This document shows, piece by piece, positions 13,900 to 19,663 of a stretch of 19,663 bases of DNA. A program made the translations under genes and the position numbers. Each line of letters starts with the position of its first letter. The stretch's first letter is position 1. Location: the NCBI GenBank assembly GCA_900549885.1, contig URQA01000034.1:1-19663 (forward strand). Direction: 5' to 3'. The notes beneath the pieces were generated by a model. It saw only the letters and a program-made list of their open reading frames with translations, was not told the origin of the DNA and did no database searches. The stretch comes from an uncultured Eubacteriales bacterium (GTDB taxonomy: Bacteria; Bacillota; Clostridia; Oscillospirales; Oscillospiraceae).

Positions 13900-15408
13900 A
13901 TGACCATCAAGGAGCTGGAGGAGCGCACCGGGATGACCCGGGCCAACATCCGTTTTTACGAGAGCGAGGGGCTGCTGTCCCCGGCCCGGCGGGAAAACGG
14001 CTACCGGGATTATTCGGAGGAGGACGTCAAGACCCTGGAGAAGATCAAGCTGCTTCGGGAGCTCCACCTGGACATCGACACCATCCGCCTGGTGCAGAAG
14101 GGGGAGCTGCCCCTGGAACGGGCGCTGTTCACCCTGCTGACGAAACTGGAGGGAGACAAGGCCGCCCTGGACCGGGCGGCGCAAGTGTGCCGGGAGCTGG
14201 AGCGCACCGGGGTGGAGTACGGCGCACTGGAGCCAGGGCCCTGGCTGGAGCAGCTGTCCCAGACGGCGCGGCCCCAGCTGACGCCGCCGCCCCAGACCAT
14301 ACGCGTTCTGCCGACCATAGAGGAGATGGAAAAGAAGGCCGGCAGCCACCCTTGGATGCGCCTGCTGGCCCGGGAGGTGGACGTGAGCATATACAGTCTG
14401 CTGATCCATGCTGTTTTGGGGCTGGGCTTCCGGGTGAATCTGCTGCATACTGGGAGCTTTGCAGACTGGCTGATCAGCTTGTCTTCCCTGGCGCTCATGT
14501 TTGTGGCGGAGCCCCTTTGGCTCCACTTCTGGGGCTGGACGCCGGGCAAATGGATCTTCGGCCTGAAACTCCGCAACCGCTTCGGGGAAAAACTCTCTCT
14601 GTCCGCGGCGTGGAGCCGGGGCTGGGGGATATTTTCCCGGGGCTATGGGTTCAACATCCCCATTTACATCCTTTGGCGGCACTGGAAAAGCTACCGTAGC
14701 TGCCGGGACGGAGAGGACTGCGACTGGGACTACGGGGAAGAGCGCCAGTATACCAAGGAGGACAGGAGTCTGTCCTGGCTCATGTGGCTGGGGGCGATGG
14801 CGGCGAGTGTGTTCCTGGCCGTTACGATCCTGCTCCAGACCTATCTGCCCCCCAACCGGGGCGCACTGACCGCGCAGGAGTACTACCAGAATTTCAATTA
14901 CTACCAAAAATACATCTTTGGGGTGTCCTCTCCCTATTTGGATGAGGAAGGGGATTGGGCATCTTATTCCTCTGTCGGCGGTATCGTGGTGCCCCTGTTA
15001 AGAAATCTATCCTACTCCCCGGTGGAGGTGGAACTGTCACCGGAAGGCTATGTGGCGGCGGTCACTCTGTCCGACTATATGGACCCGGATGACGGCGTGA
15101 CGGTGGGGATGGGGACGGAGAACGCCTCCTATCTCTACATGACCCAGACTTATTATCAGATCGCCACCGCCGCCCTGGCGGGGACCCAGCGGGAGTTCAA
15201 CTGCTTCAACTACGACCTGACCGGCTGGCTGGAGCTGTGGGACGAGCGGTGGGACAGCTTTGAACTGGATTACCGGGGGGTACACATCAGCCAGACGGTG
15301 GAGTGCTCCGGCTATACGGGGGTGGGCCAGATCCGGGAGCCGGTGGAAGGCCGGGACCAGCACTACCGCCGGACGGTGACCATATCATTGAATGGAGATG
15401 AGAAATGA
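13900..15408 (+). CDS. Membrane-bound MerR-type regulator fused to an RDD domain
   Basis: 503 aa. Residues 1-68 form a clear MerR winged helix-turn-helix (MTIKELEERTGMTRANIRFYESEGLL... NGYRDYSEEDVKTLEKI), followed by a helical dimerisation stretch (about 72-125). An RDD-type membrane region follows: LLAREVDVSIYSLLIHAVLGLG (155-176), a second segment (about 188-208), the hallmark GWTPGKWIFGLKLRNRFGEKLSL (212-234), and a last membrane span (about 291-314). The remaining 190 residues are acidic and aromatic, probably an external sensory or binding domain; I do not recognise it. The protein is likely a one-step sensor: DNA binding in the cytosol, signal at the membrane. GGGAGG lies 7 nt before ATG 13900; an in-frame TTG at 13885 is less likely. 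Its stop overlaps the start of the metallopeptidase gene. Confidence 0.82.
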   Translation: MTIKELEERTGMTRANIRFYESEGLLSPARRENGYRDYSEEDVKTLEKIKLLRELHLDIDTIRLVQKGELPLERALFTLLTKLEGDKAALDRAAQVCRELERTGVEYGALEPGPWLEQLSQTARPQLTPPPQTIRVLPTIEEMEKKAGSHPWMRLLAREVDVSIYSLLIHAVLGLGFRVNLLHTGSFADWLISLSSLALMFVAEPLWLHFWGWTPGKWIFGLKLRNRFGEKLSLSAAWSRGWGIFSRGYGFNIPIYILWRHWKSYRSCRDGEDCDWDYGEERQYTKEDRSLSWLMWLGAMAASVFLAVTILLQTYLPPNRGALTAQEYYQNFNYYQKYIFGVSSPYLDEEGDWASYSSVGGIVVPLLRNLSYSPVEVELSPEGYVAAVTLSDYMDPDDGVTVGMGTENASYLYMTQTYYQIATAALAGTQREFNCFNYDLTGWLELWDERWDSFELDYRGVHISQTVECSGYTGVGQIREPVEGRDQHYRRTVTISLNGDEK

Positions 15409-15803
15409 TGGTGCTGACCATCGACGAGGTCAACGACATTTTGGATGAGGTGTACAACGAGTTCCCCGAGCCCCTGTTCGAGGGGCTGAACGGCGGGGTG
15501 CTGCTGCTGGAGGAGGAAAAGCCCGACCCGGAAGCCGGTCCCGACGTGTATGTCATGGGGGAGTACTGCTGGGATGAAATGGGGCGGTACATCAACATTT
15601 ACTACGGCTCCTTCGCGGCTTTGCTGGGCGACGACCCCAGGCAGGTGTGGGTGGACGAGCTGCGCACCACCCTGCGCCATGAGCTGACCCACCATGTGGA
15701 GGGGCTGGCGGGGGAACGGAGCCTGGAGTACAAGGACTCTGCCCAGCTGGCCCAGTTTCAGACGGAAAACCAGGCTGGACAGGAGGATGAGGATGGGGTA
15801 TAA
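15405..15803 (+). CDS. Small zincin metallopeptidase family protein
   Basis: A 132-aa cytosolic protein (no signal peptide) of the short Zincin_1-type metallopeptidase family. The zinc-binding motif H92-E93-L-T-H96 is intact (RHELTHHVEGL). Typical family flanks are present: an N-terminal helix (TIDEVNDILDEVYNEFPEPLFEGLNGGV), YVMGEYCWDEMGRYINIYYGSF and DDPRQVWVDELRTTL. Substrates of the family are not known. Start ATG 15405 overlaps the upstream TGA (ATGA), so it is translationally coupled to the MerR-RDD protein; a second ATG follows at 15408. The coupling suggests a shared role, but what that is cannot be read from the sequence. Confidence 0.85.
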   Translation: MMVLTIDEVNDILDEVYNEFPEPLFEGLNGGVLLLEEEKPDPEAGPDVYVMGEYCWDEMGRYINIYYGSFAALLGDDPRQVWVDELRTTLRHELTHHVEGLAGERSLEYKDSAQLAQFQTENQAGQEDEDGV

Positions 15804-15804
15804 T
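15776..15804 (+). promoter_or_regulatory. Sigma-A promoter of the TSCPD gene, overlapping the upstream stop codon
   Basis: -35 TGGACA (15776-15781), 17-nt spacer, perfect -10 TATAAT (15799-15804). The TAA stop of the metallopeptidase gene lies inside the -10. The start site is expected near 15811, 26 nt before the TSCPD ATG. Confidence 0.7.
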
Positions 15805-15836
15805 TTCCCTGAACACAGAGAAGGAGGAAGTATCCC

Positions 15837-16082
15837 ATGCACACGATCACGTACCGGCCCCGGGGCGTGTGTTCCCGGAACATGGAGATTGACGTGGAGG
15901 GCGATGTCATCCAGTCCGTCCGGGTGGAAGGCGGCTGTTCCGGCAATCTCCAGGGCATTTGTTCCCTGCTCAAGGGGATGACGGTGGAGGAGGCCGTAGC
16001 CCGGATGGAGGGCATCCGCTGCGGAGGAAAACCGACATCATGCCCAGACCAGCTGGCCCAGGCTCTCAAGCAGGCCGAATAA
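15837..16082 (+). CDS. TSCPD domain protein (TIGR03905 type)
   Basis: An 81-aa protein of the small free-standing TSCPD family. The TSCPD domain is otherwise found at the C-terminus of vitamin B12-dependent ribonucleotide reductases; the role of the free form is unknown. Conserved features: ITYRPRGVCSRNMEIDVEGDVI, GGCSGNLQGI, LLKGMTVEEAVARMEGIRCGGKPTSCPDQLAQAL. The five cysteines C12, C34, C42, C62 and C69 could bind a metal. The ATG follows AAGGAGG with good spacing. It has its own promoter and ends at a strong terminator. Confidence 0.85.
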   Translation: MHTITYRPRGVCSRNMEIDVEGDVIQSVRVEGGCSGNLQGICSLLKGMTVEEAVARMEGIRCGGKPTSCPDQLAQALKQAE

Positions 16083-16085
16083 AGA

Positions 16086-16124
16086 AAAACAGGGGTCCAA
16101 GGCATAGCCTTGGACCCCTGTTTT
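16086..16124. terminator. Strong bidirectional intrinsic terminator
   Basis: AAAACAGGGGTCCAAGGC (16086-16103) pairs perfectly with GCCTTGGACCCCTGTTTT (16107-16124) around ATA, an 18-bp stem. Rightward it ends in TTTTGTTG; leftward it ends in TTTTTC. It closes the TSCPD gene (stop 16082) and the leftward hemolysin III gene (stop 16131). Confidence 0.92.
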
Positions 16125-16130
16125 GTTGTG

Positions 16131-16865
16131 TCAGTAGGGCAGGATGACCCGATAGATCATCAAAAAATGGGCGATGGAGCCGAGCAGAATGAACACATGG
16201 AAGATCTCGTGGCAGCCGAAGCGGGGGTTGTTCCGCCCAGGCCACTTCAAGGCGTAGAGCACGCCGCCAATGGTGTACAGCACACCCCCCAGCAGCAGCC
16301 AGAACAGCCCGGCAAAGCCCACCGCGTTCCACAGGGGCCAGACGGCGATTACCGCCAGCCAGCCCATGGCGATATAGATGCCGGAGGTCAGCGCCCGGGG
16401 ACAGTTGATCCAGAACAGGCTCATGAACACCCCGGCCACCGTCAGCGCCCAAATCACCCCGAACAGGGACCAGCCCCAGGGGCCCCGCAGGGCGGTAAGG
16501 CAGATGGGGGTATAAGTGCCGGCAATAAGGAAATAAATAGAGGTGTGGTCATATTTGCGCAGGTTGATGCGGCCGCGGACCGAGGTGTTGACACAGTGGT
16601 ACAGGGTAGAGGCAGTATAAAGGCCAATCATGGACGCGCCGTAAATGGCGAAGGACACCAGCTTCCAGGGATCGGCACCCTGTAAGGCTGCCTGCACCAG
16701 CAGCAGGACCGTGCCCACCAGAGCCAATACCGCCCCAACGCCATGCGTGATAGCGGACCAGGGGCGCAGACCGTCATAGGGGTCCCGGCCCTTTTCCTGG
16801 GGGCGGGGGCGCCTGGAATGGGAGGGGTTCAGCTCAAAGGGGTTGGGGGTCACGGCATATTCCAT
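16131..16865 (-). CDS. Hemolysin III / PAQR family seven-transmembrane protein
   Basis: A 244-aa integral membrane protein of the hemolysin III/YqfA family, related to PAQR receptors; members are likely metal-dependent membrane hydrolases or lipid-homeostasis proteins. After a polar N-terminus of about 30 residues come seven hydrophobic segments. Diagnostic motifs: WSAITHGVGA, SxLYHC in STLYHCVN, DHTSIYFLIAGTYTPICL, and near the C-terminus HEIFHVFILLGSIAHF; the histidines of SxLYH and HExxH-like HEIFH form the family's putative zinc site. ATG 16865 has AAAGGAT about 11 nt upstream. It converges on the TSCPD gene across a shared terminator and has its own promoter, so it is monocistronic. Confidence 0.92.
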   Translation of the reverse strand: MEYAVTPNPFELNPSHSRRPRPQEKGRDPYDGLRPWSAITHGVGAVLALVGTVLLLVQAALQGADPWKLVSFAIYGASMIGLYTASTLYHCVNTSVRGRINLRKYDHTSIYFLIAGTYTPICLTALRGPWGWSLFGVIWALTVAGVFMSLFWINCPRALTSGIYIAMGWLAVIAVWPLWNAVGFAGLFWLLLGGVLYTIGGVLYALKWPGRNNPRFGCHEIFHVFILLGSIAHFLMIYRVILPY

Positions 16866-16899
16866 GGCGGCTCATCCTTTCCAGTGAATTGTTGTATGT

Positions 16900-16928
16900 A
16901 GTATACCACCGGAATCGCATAATATCAA
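16900..16928 (-). promoter_or_regulatory. Sigma-A promoter of the hemolysin III gene
   Basis: Minus strand: -35 TTGATA (16928-16923), 17-nt spacer, -10 TATACT (16905-16900), about 35 nt before the ATG. The region just upstream (16920-16980) is unusually AT-rich for this window and could serve as an UP-like element. Confidence 0.72.
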
Positions 16929-16984
16929 GAGAAAAATGATGAAATATAATTTTTAATATTATTTTAAGAAACCATTCAAATGAC

Positions 16985-17018
16985 AAGCCCTCCCCGGCCA
17001 GGCTAGGGAGGGCTTTTT
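16985..17018. terminator. Hairpin terminator after the WYL/zinc-ribbon gene
   Basis: AAGCCCTCCC (16985-16994) pairs with GGGAGGGCTT (17006-17015), an 11-nt loop, with TTT following on the plus strand and A-rich sequence before the stem on the minus strand. It lies 34 nt beyond the stop of the leftward regulator gene, which it most likely ends, although the better T tract points rightward. Confidence 0.65.
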
Positions 17019-17048
17019 CTTCCTGAGGGAGAGCGGATGCACGTTCCC

Positions 17049-18284
17049 TTACCTGCGCCAGCGCTTCAGCATGGGGAAGAATCGGAACATCTGCGTCCGG
17101 GCCTGCTCCGCCGTCATGCCGGGATTGGCCTGGACCATATGGGGCGTGCAGAAGTCGATCATCTCATCCATGGTCATCTCCCCCACGAACTGCCCCTGTT
17201 GATAGCAGTAGGCGCAGTAGTCGGGGCTGGGGGATCCGTCGGTTTCGGTGCCAAACTGGGTTTTGTCAGTCAGGGGCATGCCGCAGGACTGACAGAATTT
17301 CATGTCTGTGTATTCCATGGGTGGAACCTCCTTTTCGTTGGATGCGCCCATGGTATCACAGCAAACCTGACAAGGCGTGTCAGGTTCCCAATGGGTTCGG
17401 AAAATAATTTGACCAAGCTGAGCCATGCGCCGGCGCAGGGCCGCCGGTTCTACGATCTCCACTCCCGCGCCGAAGCTCAAAAGATACCCGTACAGCCAGG
17501 AATCCTCGGGGAACACCGCCCGCACCTCCAGCCGCCCGTCGTCCCGAGCGGAGACACAGTCTCGGTCAAACTCATCGTATACCCGCCAGGCCAGGCCGGG
17601 AGAAAAGCGCAGCACGCACTCCACCCGGAACAGGGGCGGAATCTCCCCGGAGTAGCCGATGTCAGGCGGCGTCAGACGGCGATGGAACTGCCGTCCGGTG
17701 ACGGTAAGCTCCAGAATCCGGCTTAGGCGGAAGGTGCGGTAGTCCTCCCGGTCCAGGTCCAGGGCCTGAAGGTACCACCCCTGGCCTTTGTATACCAGCC
17801 GGGCGGGCAGGACCCGCCGGGGCAGGGTGAGCCCCTGAGAGCTGGCATAGCGGAAGGCTACTTCGTGCCGGTCCAGAATGGCCTGGCGCAGACATTGAAA
17901 CAGGGTGTCGTCCCCCCGGCTGTCTCCCCAGCGGGACAGGTGAACCTGGAGCCAGTCCTCTCGCCCGCCCTGGCGGAACAGGGCGGACAGCTTGGTAAGG
18001 GCGGCGCTGTCCCCGGCGGCGGGGAAGGCCCGCAGGGCGGCCAGCAGCTGGCACTGCTCCGCCTCAGTGAAGGCGGCCCGGTCCAGCACGAAGCCGTCCA
18101 TCAGCGACACGCCGCCCCCCTGGCCCTGGGTGGTGCAGATGGGTACCCCGGCGGCAGACAGGGCGTCCACATCCCGGTAGACGGTGCGCACCGACACCTC
18201 CAGCTTGTCCGCCAGTTGCCCGGCGGTGAGCCTGCCGTGCTCCAGAAGCAGATATACCATTTGAAACAGGCGGTTGGCGGACAT
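17049..18284 (-). CDS. WYL-domain transcriptional regulator (YafY type) fused to a C-terminal zinc-ribbon domain
   Basis: 411 aa in one open frame. Residues 1-60 are a DeoR/HTH_11-type helix-turn-helix (ANRLFQMVYLLLEHGRLTAGQLADKLEVSVRTVYRDVDAL). A WYL domain follows (about 135-225) with VYKGQGWYLQALDLDREDYRTFRLSRI, and then the usual C-terminal extension to about residue 300. A 20-residue linker with CQVCCD leads into an 89-residue zinc-ribbon protein starting at Met323: FCQSCGMPL and DYCAYCYQQG give two CxxC pairs, followed by a helical part ending ...MFRFFPMLKRWRR. This second part is usually a separate small protein, and here it has its own ribosome binding site. Upstream is GAGGGGG before ATG 18284. 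WYL regulators bind nucleotides or other small ligands; the target here is unknown, possibly itself or the divergent aminotransferase gene. Confidence 0.85.
   Translation of the reverse strand: MSANRLFQMVYLLLEHGRLTAGQLADKLEVSVRTVYRDVDALSAAGVPICTTQGQGGGVSLMDGFVLDRAAFTEAEQCQLLAALRAFPAAGDSAALTKLSALFRQGGREDWLQVHLSRWGDSRGDDTLFQCLRQAILDRHEVAFRYASSQGLTLPRRVLPARLVYKGQGWYLQALDLDREDYRTFRLSRILELTVTGRQFHRRLTPPDIGYSGEIPPLFRVECVLRFSPGLAWRVYDEFDRDCVSARDDGRLEVRAVFPEDSWLYGYLLSFGAGVEIVEPAALRRRMAQLGQIIFRTHWEPDTPCQVCCDTMGASNEKEVPPMEYTDMKFCQSCGMPLTDKTQFGTETDGSPSPDYCAYCYQQGQFVGEMTMDEMIDFCTPHMVQANPGMTAEQARTQMFRFFPMLKRWRR
17327..17334 (-). promoter_or_regulatory. Internal ribosome binding site before the zinc-ribbon domain
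   Basis: Minus-strand AAAGGAGG, 8 nt before an in-frame ATG at 17318. From it an 89-aa zinc-ribbon protein (17049-17318) could be made independently of the 411-aa fusion. The match and spacing are as good as for true starts in this window. Confidence 0.6.
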
Positions 18285-18316
18285 GGCGGATGGCCCCCTC
18301 TCTTATCTATGGCAGT

Positions 18317-18345
18317 ATGATATCATAAAAGAGAAAGGGCTTCAA
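18317..18345 (-). promoter_or_regulatory. Promoter of the WYL regulator, overlapping a 12-bp palindrome
   Basis: Minus strand: -35 TTGAAG (18345-18340), 17-nt spacer, -10 TATCAT (18322-18317). The perfect palindrome TATGATATCATA (18316-18327) covers the -10 and could be an autoregulatory operator. Confidence 0.5.
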
Positions 18346-18364
18346 GGGCGGGTGAAACGCCCTC

Positions 18365-18393
18365 TTTACTTTATTACACAAAAGTGCTATAAT
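18365..18393 (+). promoter_or_regulatory. Sigma-A promoter of the aminotransferase gene
   Basis: -35 TTTACT (18365-18370), 17-nt spacer, perfect -10 TATAAT (18388-18393). A 9-bp inverted repeat CCTCTTTAC (18361-18369) / GTAAAGAGG (18404-18412) brackets the promoter, one arm over the -35 and the other just after the expected start site. Confidence 0.72.
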
Positions 18394-18452
18394 CATCCTG
18401 CTTGTAAAGAGGCCGTCCCGCGGTCCAAATCTTTCCACAGGAGGTCATCCCC

Positions 18453-19637
18453 ATGGTATCCCAACGCATGAAGCAGCTGGGCACCGCCCGCTCGGTGATC
18501 CGGGAGCTGTTTGAATACGGCAACCAGCGCGCCGCCCAGGTGGGCCGGGAGAATGTGTTCGACTTCTCCATCGGCAACCCCTCCGTCCCCCCACCCCCCC
18601 AGGTCAACGAGACGGCTATCCGCCTGCTCCAGACCGAGGACCCCACCGCCCTCCACGGCTACACCAGCGCTCAGGGTGACGCCGCCGCCCGGGCGCTGCT
18701 GGCTGCCGACCTCAATAAGAGATTCCAGGCCGGGGTGTCCGCCGACGACCTGTACATCACCGTGGGGGCTGCCGCAGCCTTGTGCTGCGTGTTCCACGGC
18801 CTGGCCTGCCCGGGGGATGAGTTCCTCGTCATCGTCCCTTACTTCCCCGAGTACCAGGTGTTCATCGAGGGGACCGGCTGCTCCATGAAGGTGGTCCAGC
18901 CTGACCCAAGCACCCTCCAGATCGACCCCGTTGCCCTGGAGGCGGCCATCACCGAACACACCAAAGCGGTGGTGGTCAACTCCCCCAACAACCCCTCCGG
19001 CGTGGTGTACACCCAGGATACCCTCCGGGCAGCGGCGGACGTGCTGGAGCGCAAGAGCCGGGCATACGGCCACCCCATCTACCTGGTGGCGGACGAGCCC
19101 TACCGGGAGATCGTGTTCGACGGGTATTCCGTGTCTTGGCTGCCCCAGGTGTATAAGGACAGCATCGTGTGCTATTCCTTCTCCAAGTCCCTGTCCCTGC
19201 CGGGGGAGCGCATCGGCTATGTGCTGGTTTCTCCCACGGTGCGTGACCACGACGAGGTGTACGCCGCCGTGGCCGGGGCGGGGCGGAGCCTGGGCTATGT
19301 CAACGCCCCCAGCCTGTTCCAGCGGGTGGCGGCGGCATGCTGCTCCCTCACCTCCGATCTGTCGGTGTACGAGCGGAACGCCAAGCTGCTGGTATCCTCC
19401 CTGCGGGAGATGGGCTACACCTGCGTGGAGCCACAGGGGGCCTTCTATCTGTTCCTCAAGACCTTAGAACCGGACGACGGGGCGTTCAGCCAGCGGGCCA
19501 AGGGGTTTGACCTGCTGCTGGTGCCCGGCTCCGGCTTCGGCGCGCCAGGGTGGGTGCGGCTGGCCTTCTGCGTCCAGACGGAGATGATCGAGCGTGCCCT
19601 GCCTAAATTCAAGGAGCTGGCGGAGAGCTATCAGTAG
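18453..19637 (+). CDS. Pyridoxal-phosphate-dependent aminotransferase, class I/II
   Basis: A 394-aa fold-type I aminotransferase of the aspartate-aminotransferase superfamily. Visible active-site signatures: SIGNPSVPPPP (39-49) near the substrate loop, Y70, NSPNNPSG (176-183, Asn binding the cofactor), D214-E-P-Y217, SFSKSLSLPGERIGY with the Schiff-base lysine K245 and R253 binding phosphate, and R369 in VRLAFC, which binds the substrate carboxylate. It transfers an amino group between an amino acid and a 2-oxo acid; the preferred amino acid cannot be read from the sequence. The ATG follows AGGAGG with 8-nt spacing. It has its own promoter, is divergent from the WYL regulator and ends 26 nt before the window edge, so downstream partners are unseen. 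Confidence 0.93.
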   Translation: MVSQRMKQLGTARSVIRELFEYGNQRAAQVGRENVFDFSIGNPSVPPPPQVNETAIRLLQTEDPTALHGYTSAQGDAAARALLAADLNKRFQAGVSADDLYITVGAAAALCCVFHGLACPGDEFLVIVPYFPEYQVFIEGTGCSMKVVQPDPSTLQIDPVALEAAITEHTKAVVVNSPNNPSGVVYTQDTLRAAADVLERKSRAYGHPIYLVADEPYREIVFDGYSVSWLPQVYKDSIVCYSFSKSLSLPGERIGYVLVSPTVRDHDEVYAAVAGAGRSLGYVNAPSLFQRVAAACCSLTSDLSVYERNAKLLVSSLREMGYTCVEPQGAFYLFLKTLEPDDGAFSQRAKGFDLLLVPGSGFGAPGWVRLAFCVQTEMIERALPKFKELAESYQ

Positions 19638-19663
19638 AGAAAATGCAAGTCCGGCGGGCTGTG

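Overview
The window looks like chromosomal DNA from a high-GC anaerobic Firmicute, probably a gut Oscillospiraceae-type Clostridium (Flavonifractor, Lawsonibacter or Intestinimonas-like). This rests on gene content (C-GCAxxG protein, TSCPD protein, DacF-type carboxypeptidase, oxygen-sensitive Fe-S flavoenzymes), strong AGGAGG ribosome binding sites and GC-rich coding sequence. It is inference, not a database match. Sixteen protein genes are supported, one of them cut by the left edge. No rRNA, tRNA, CRISPR array, insertion sequence or phage gene was seen.

Left part (1-6.6 kb). A truncated leftward gene with a membrane-anchor start is divergent from dacF (D-Ala-D-Ala carboxypeptidase). dacF converges on a leftward three-gene redox operon across a long symmetric hairpin. 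In transcription order the operon encodes a 714-aa multi-cluster Fe-S/FAD/NAD(P)H oxidoreductase (NuoG-type N-terminus fused to a GltD/NfnB-type module), a 223-aa protein resembling the C-terminal Fe-S part of NuoF/HydB, and a 517-aa FAD-dependent reductase or dehydrogenase of the fumarate reductase/ketosteroid dehydrogenase superfamily. Upstream lies a near-perfect sigma-54 (-24/-12) promoter, with possible enhancer dyads beyond it and a structured leader. I read this as an inducible, cytosolic pathway carrying electrons from NAD(P)H through Fe-S clusters to an unidentified acceptor. It is the most interesting system in the window.

Middle (6.6-12.8 kb). Rightward genes: a ThyX-fold protein with a degenerate signature motif, overlapping folA (dihydrofolate reductase) by 4 nt; recG; a C-GCAxxG-C-C redox protein; and tex. 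The tex 3' flank holds three hairpins in a row.

Right part (12.8-19.7 kb). An AlkZ-like winged-helix protein; a membrane-bound MerR-RDD fusion translationally coupled to a small HExxH metallopeptidase; a TSCPD protein with its own promoter and a strong bidirectional terminator; a leftward hemolysin III/PAQR membrane protein; a leftward WYL regulator fused to a zinc-ribbon domain that has its own internal ribosome binding site; and, divergent from it, a class I/II aminotransferase. Most of this is housekeeping or accessory chromosome. Only the sigma-54 redox operon, the ThyX-like protein and the two regulator fusions stand out.
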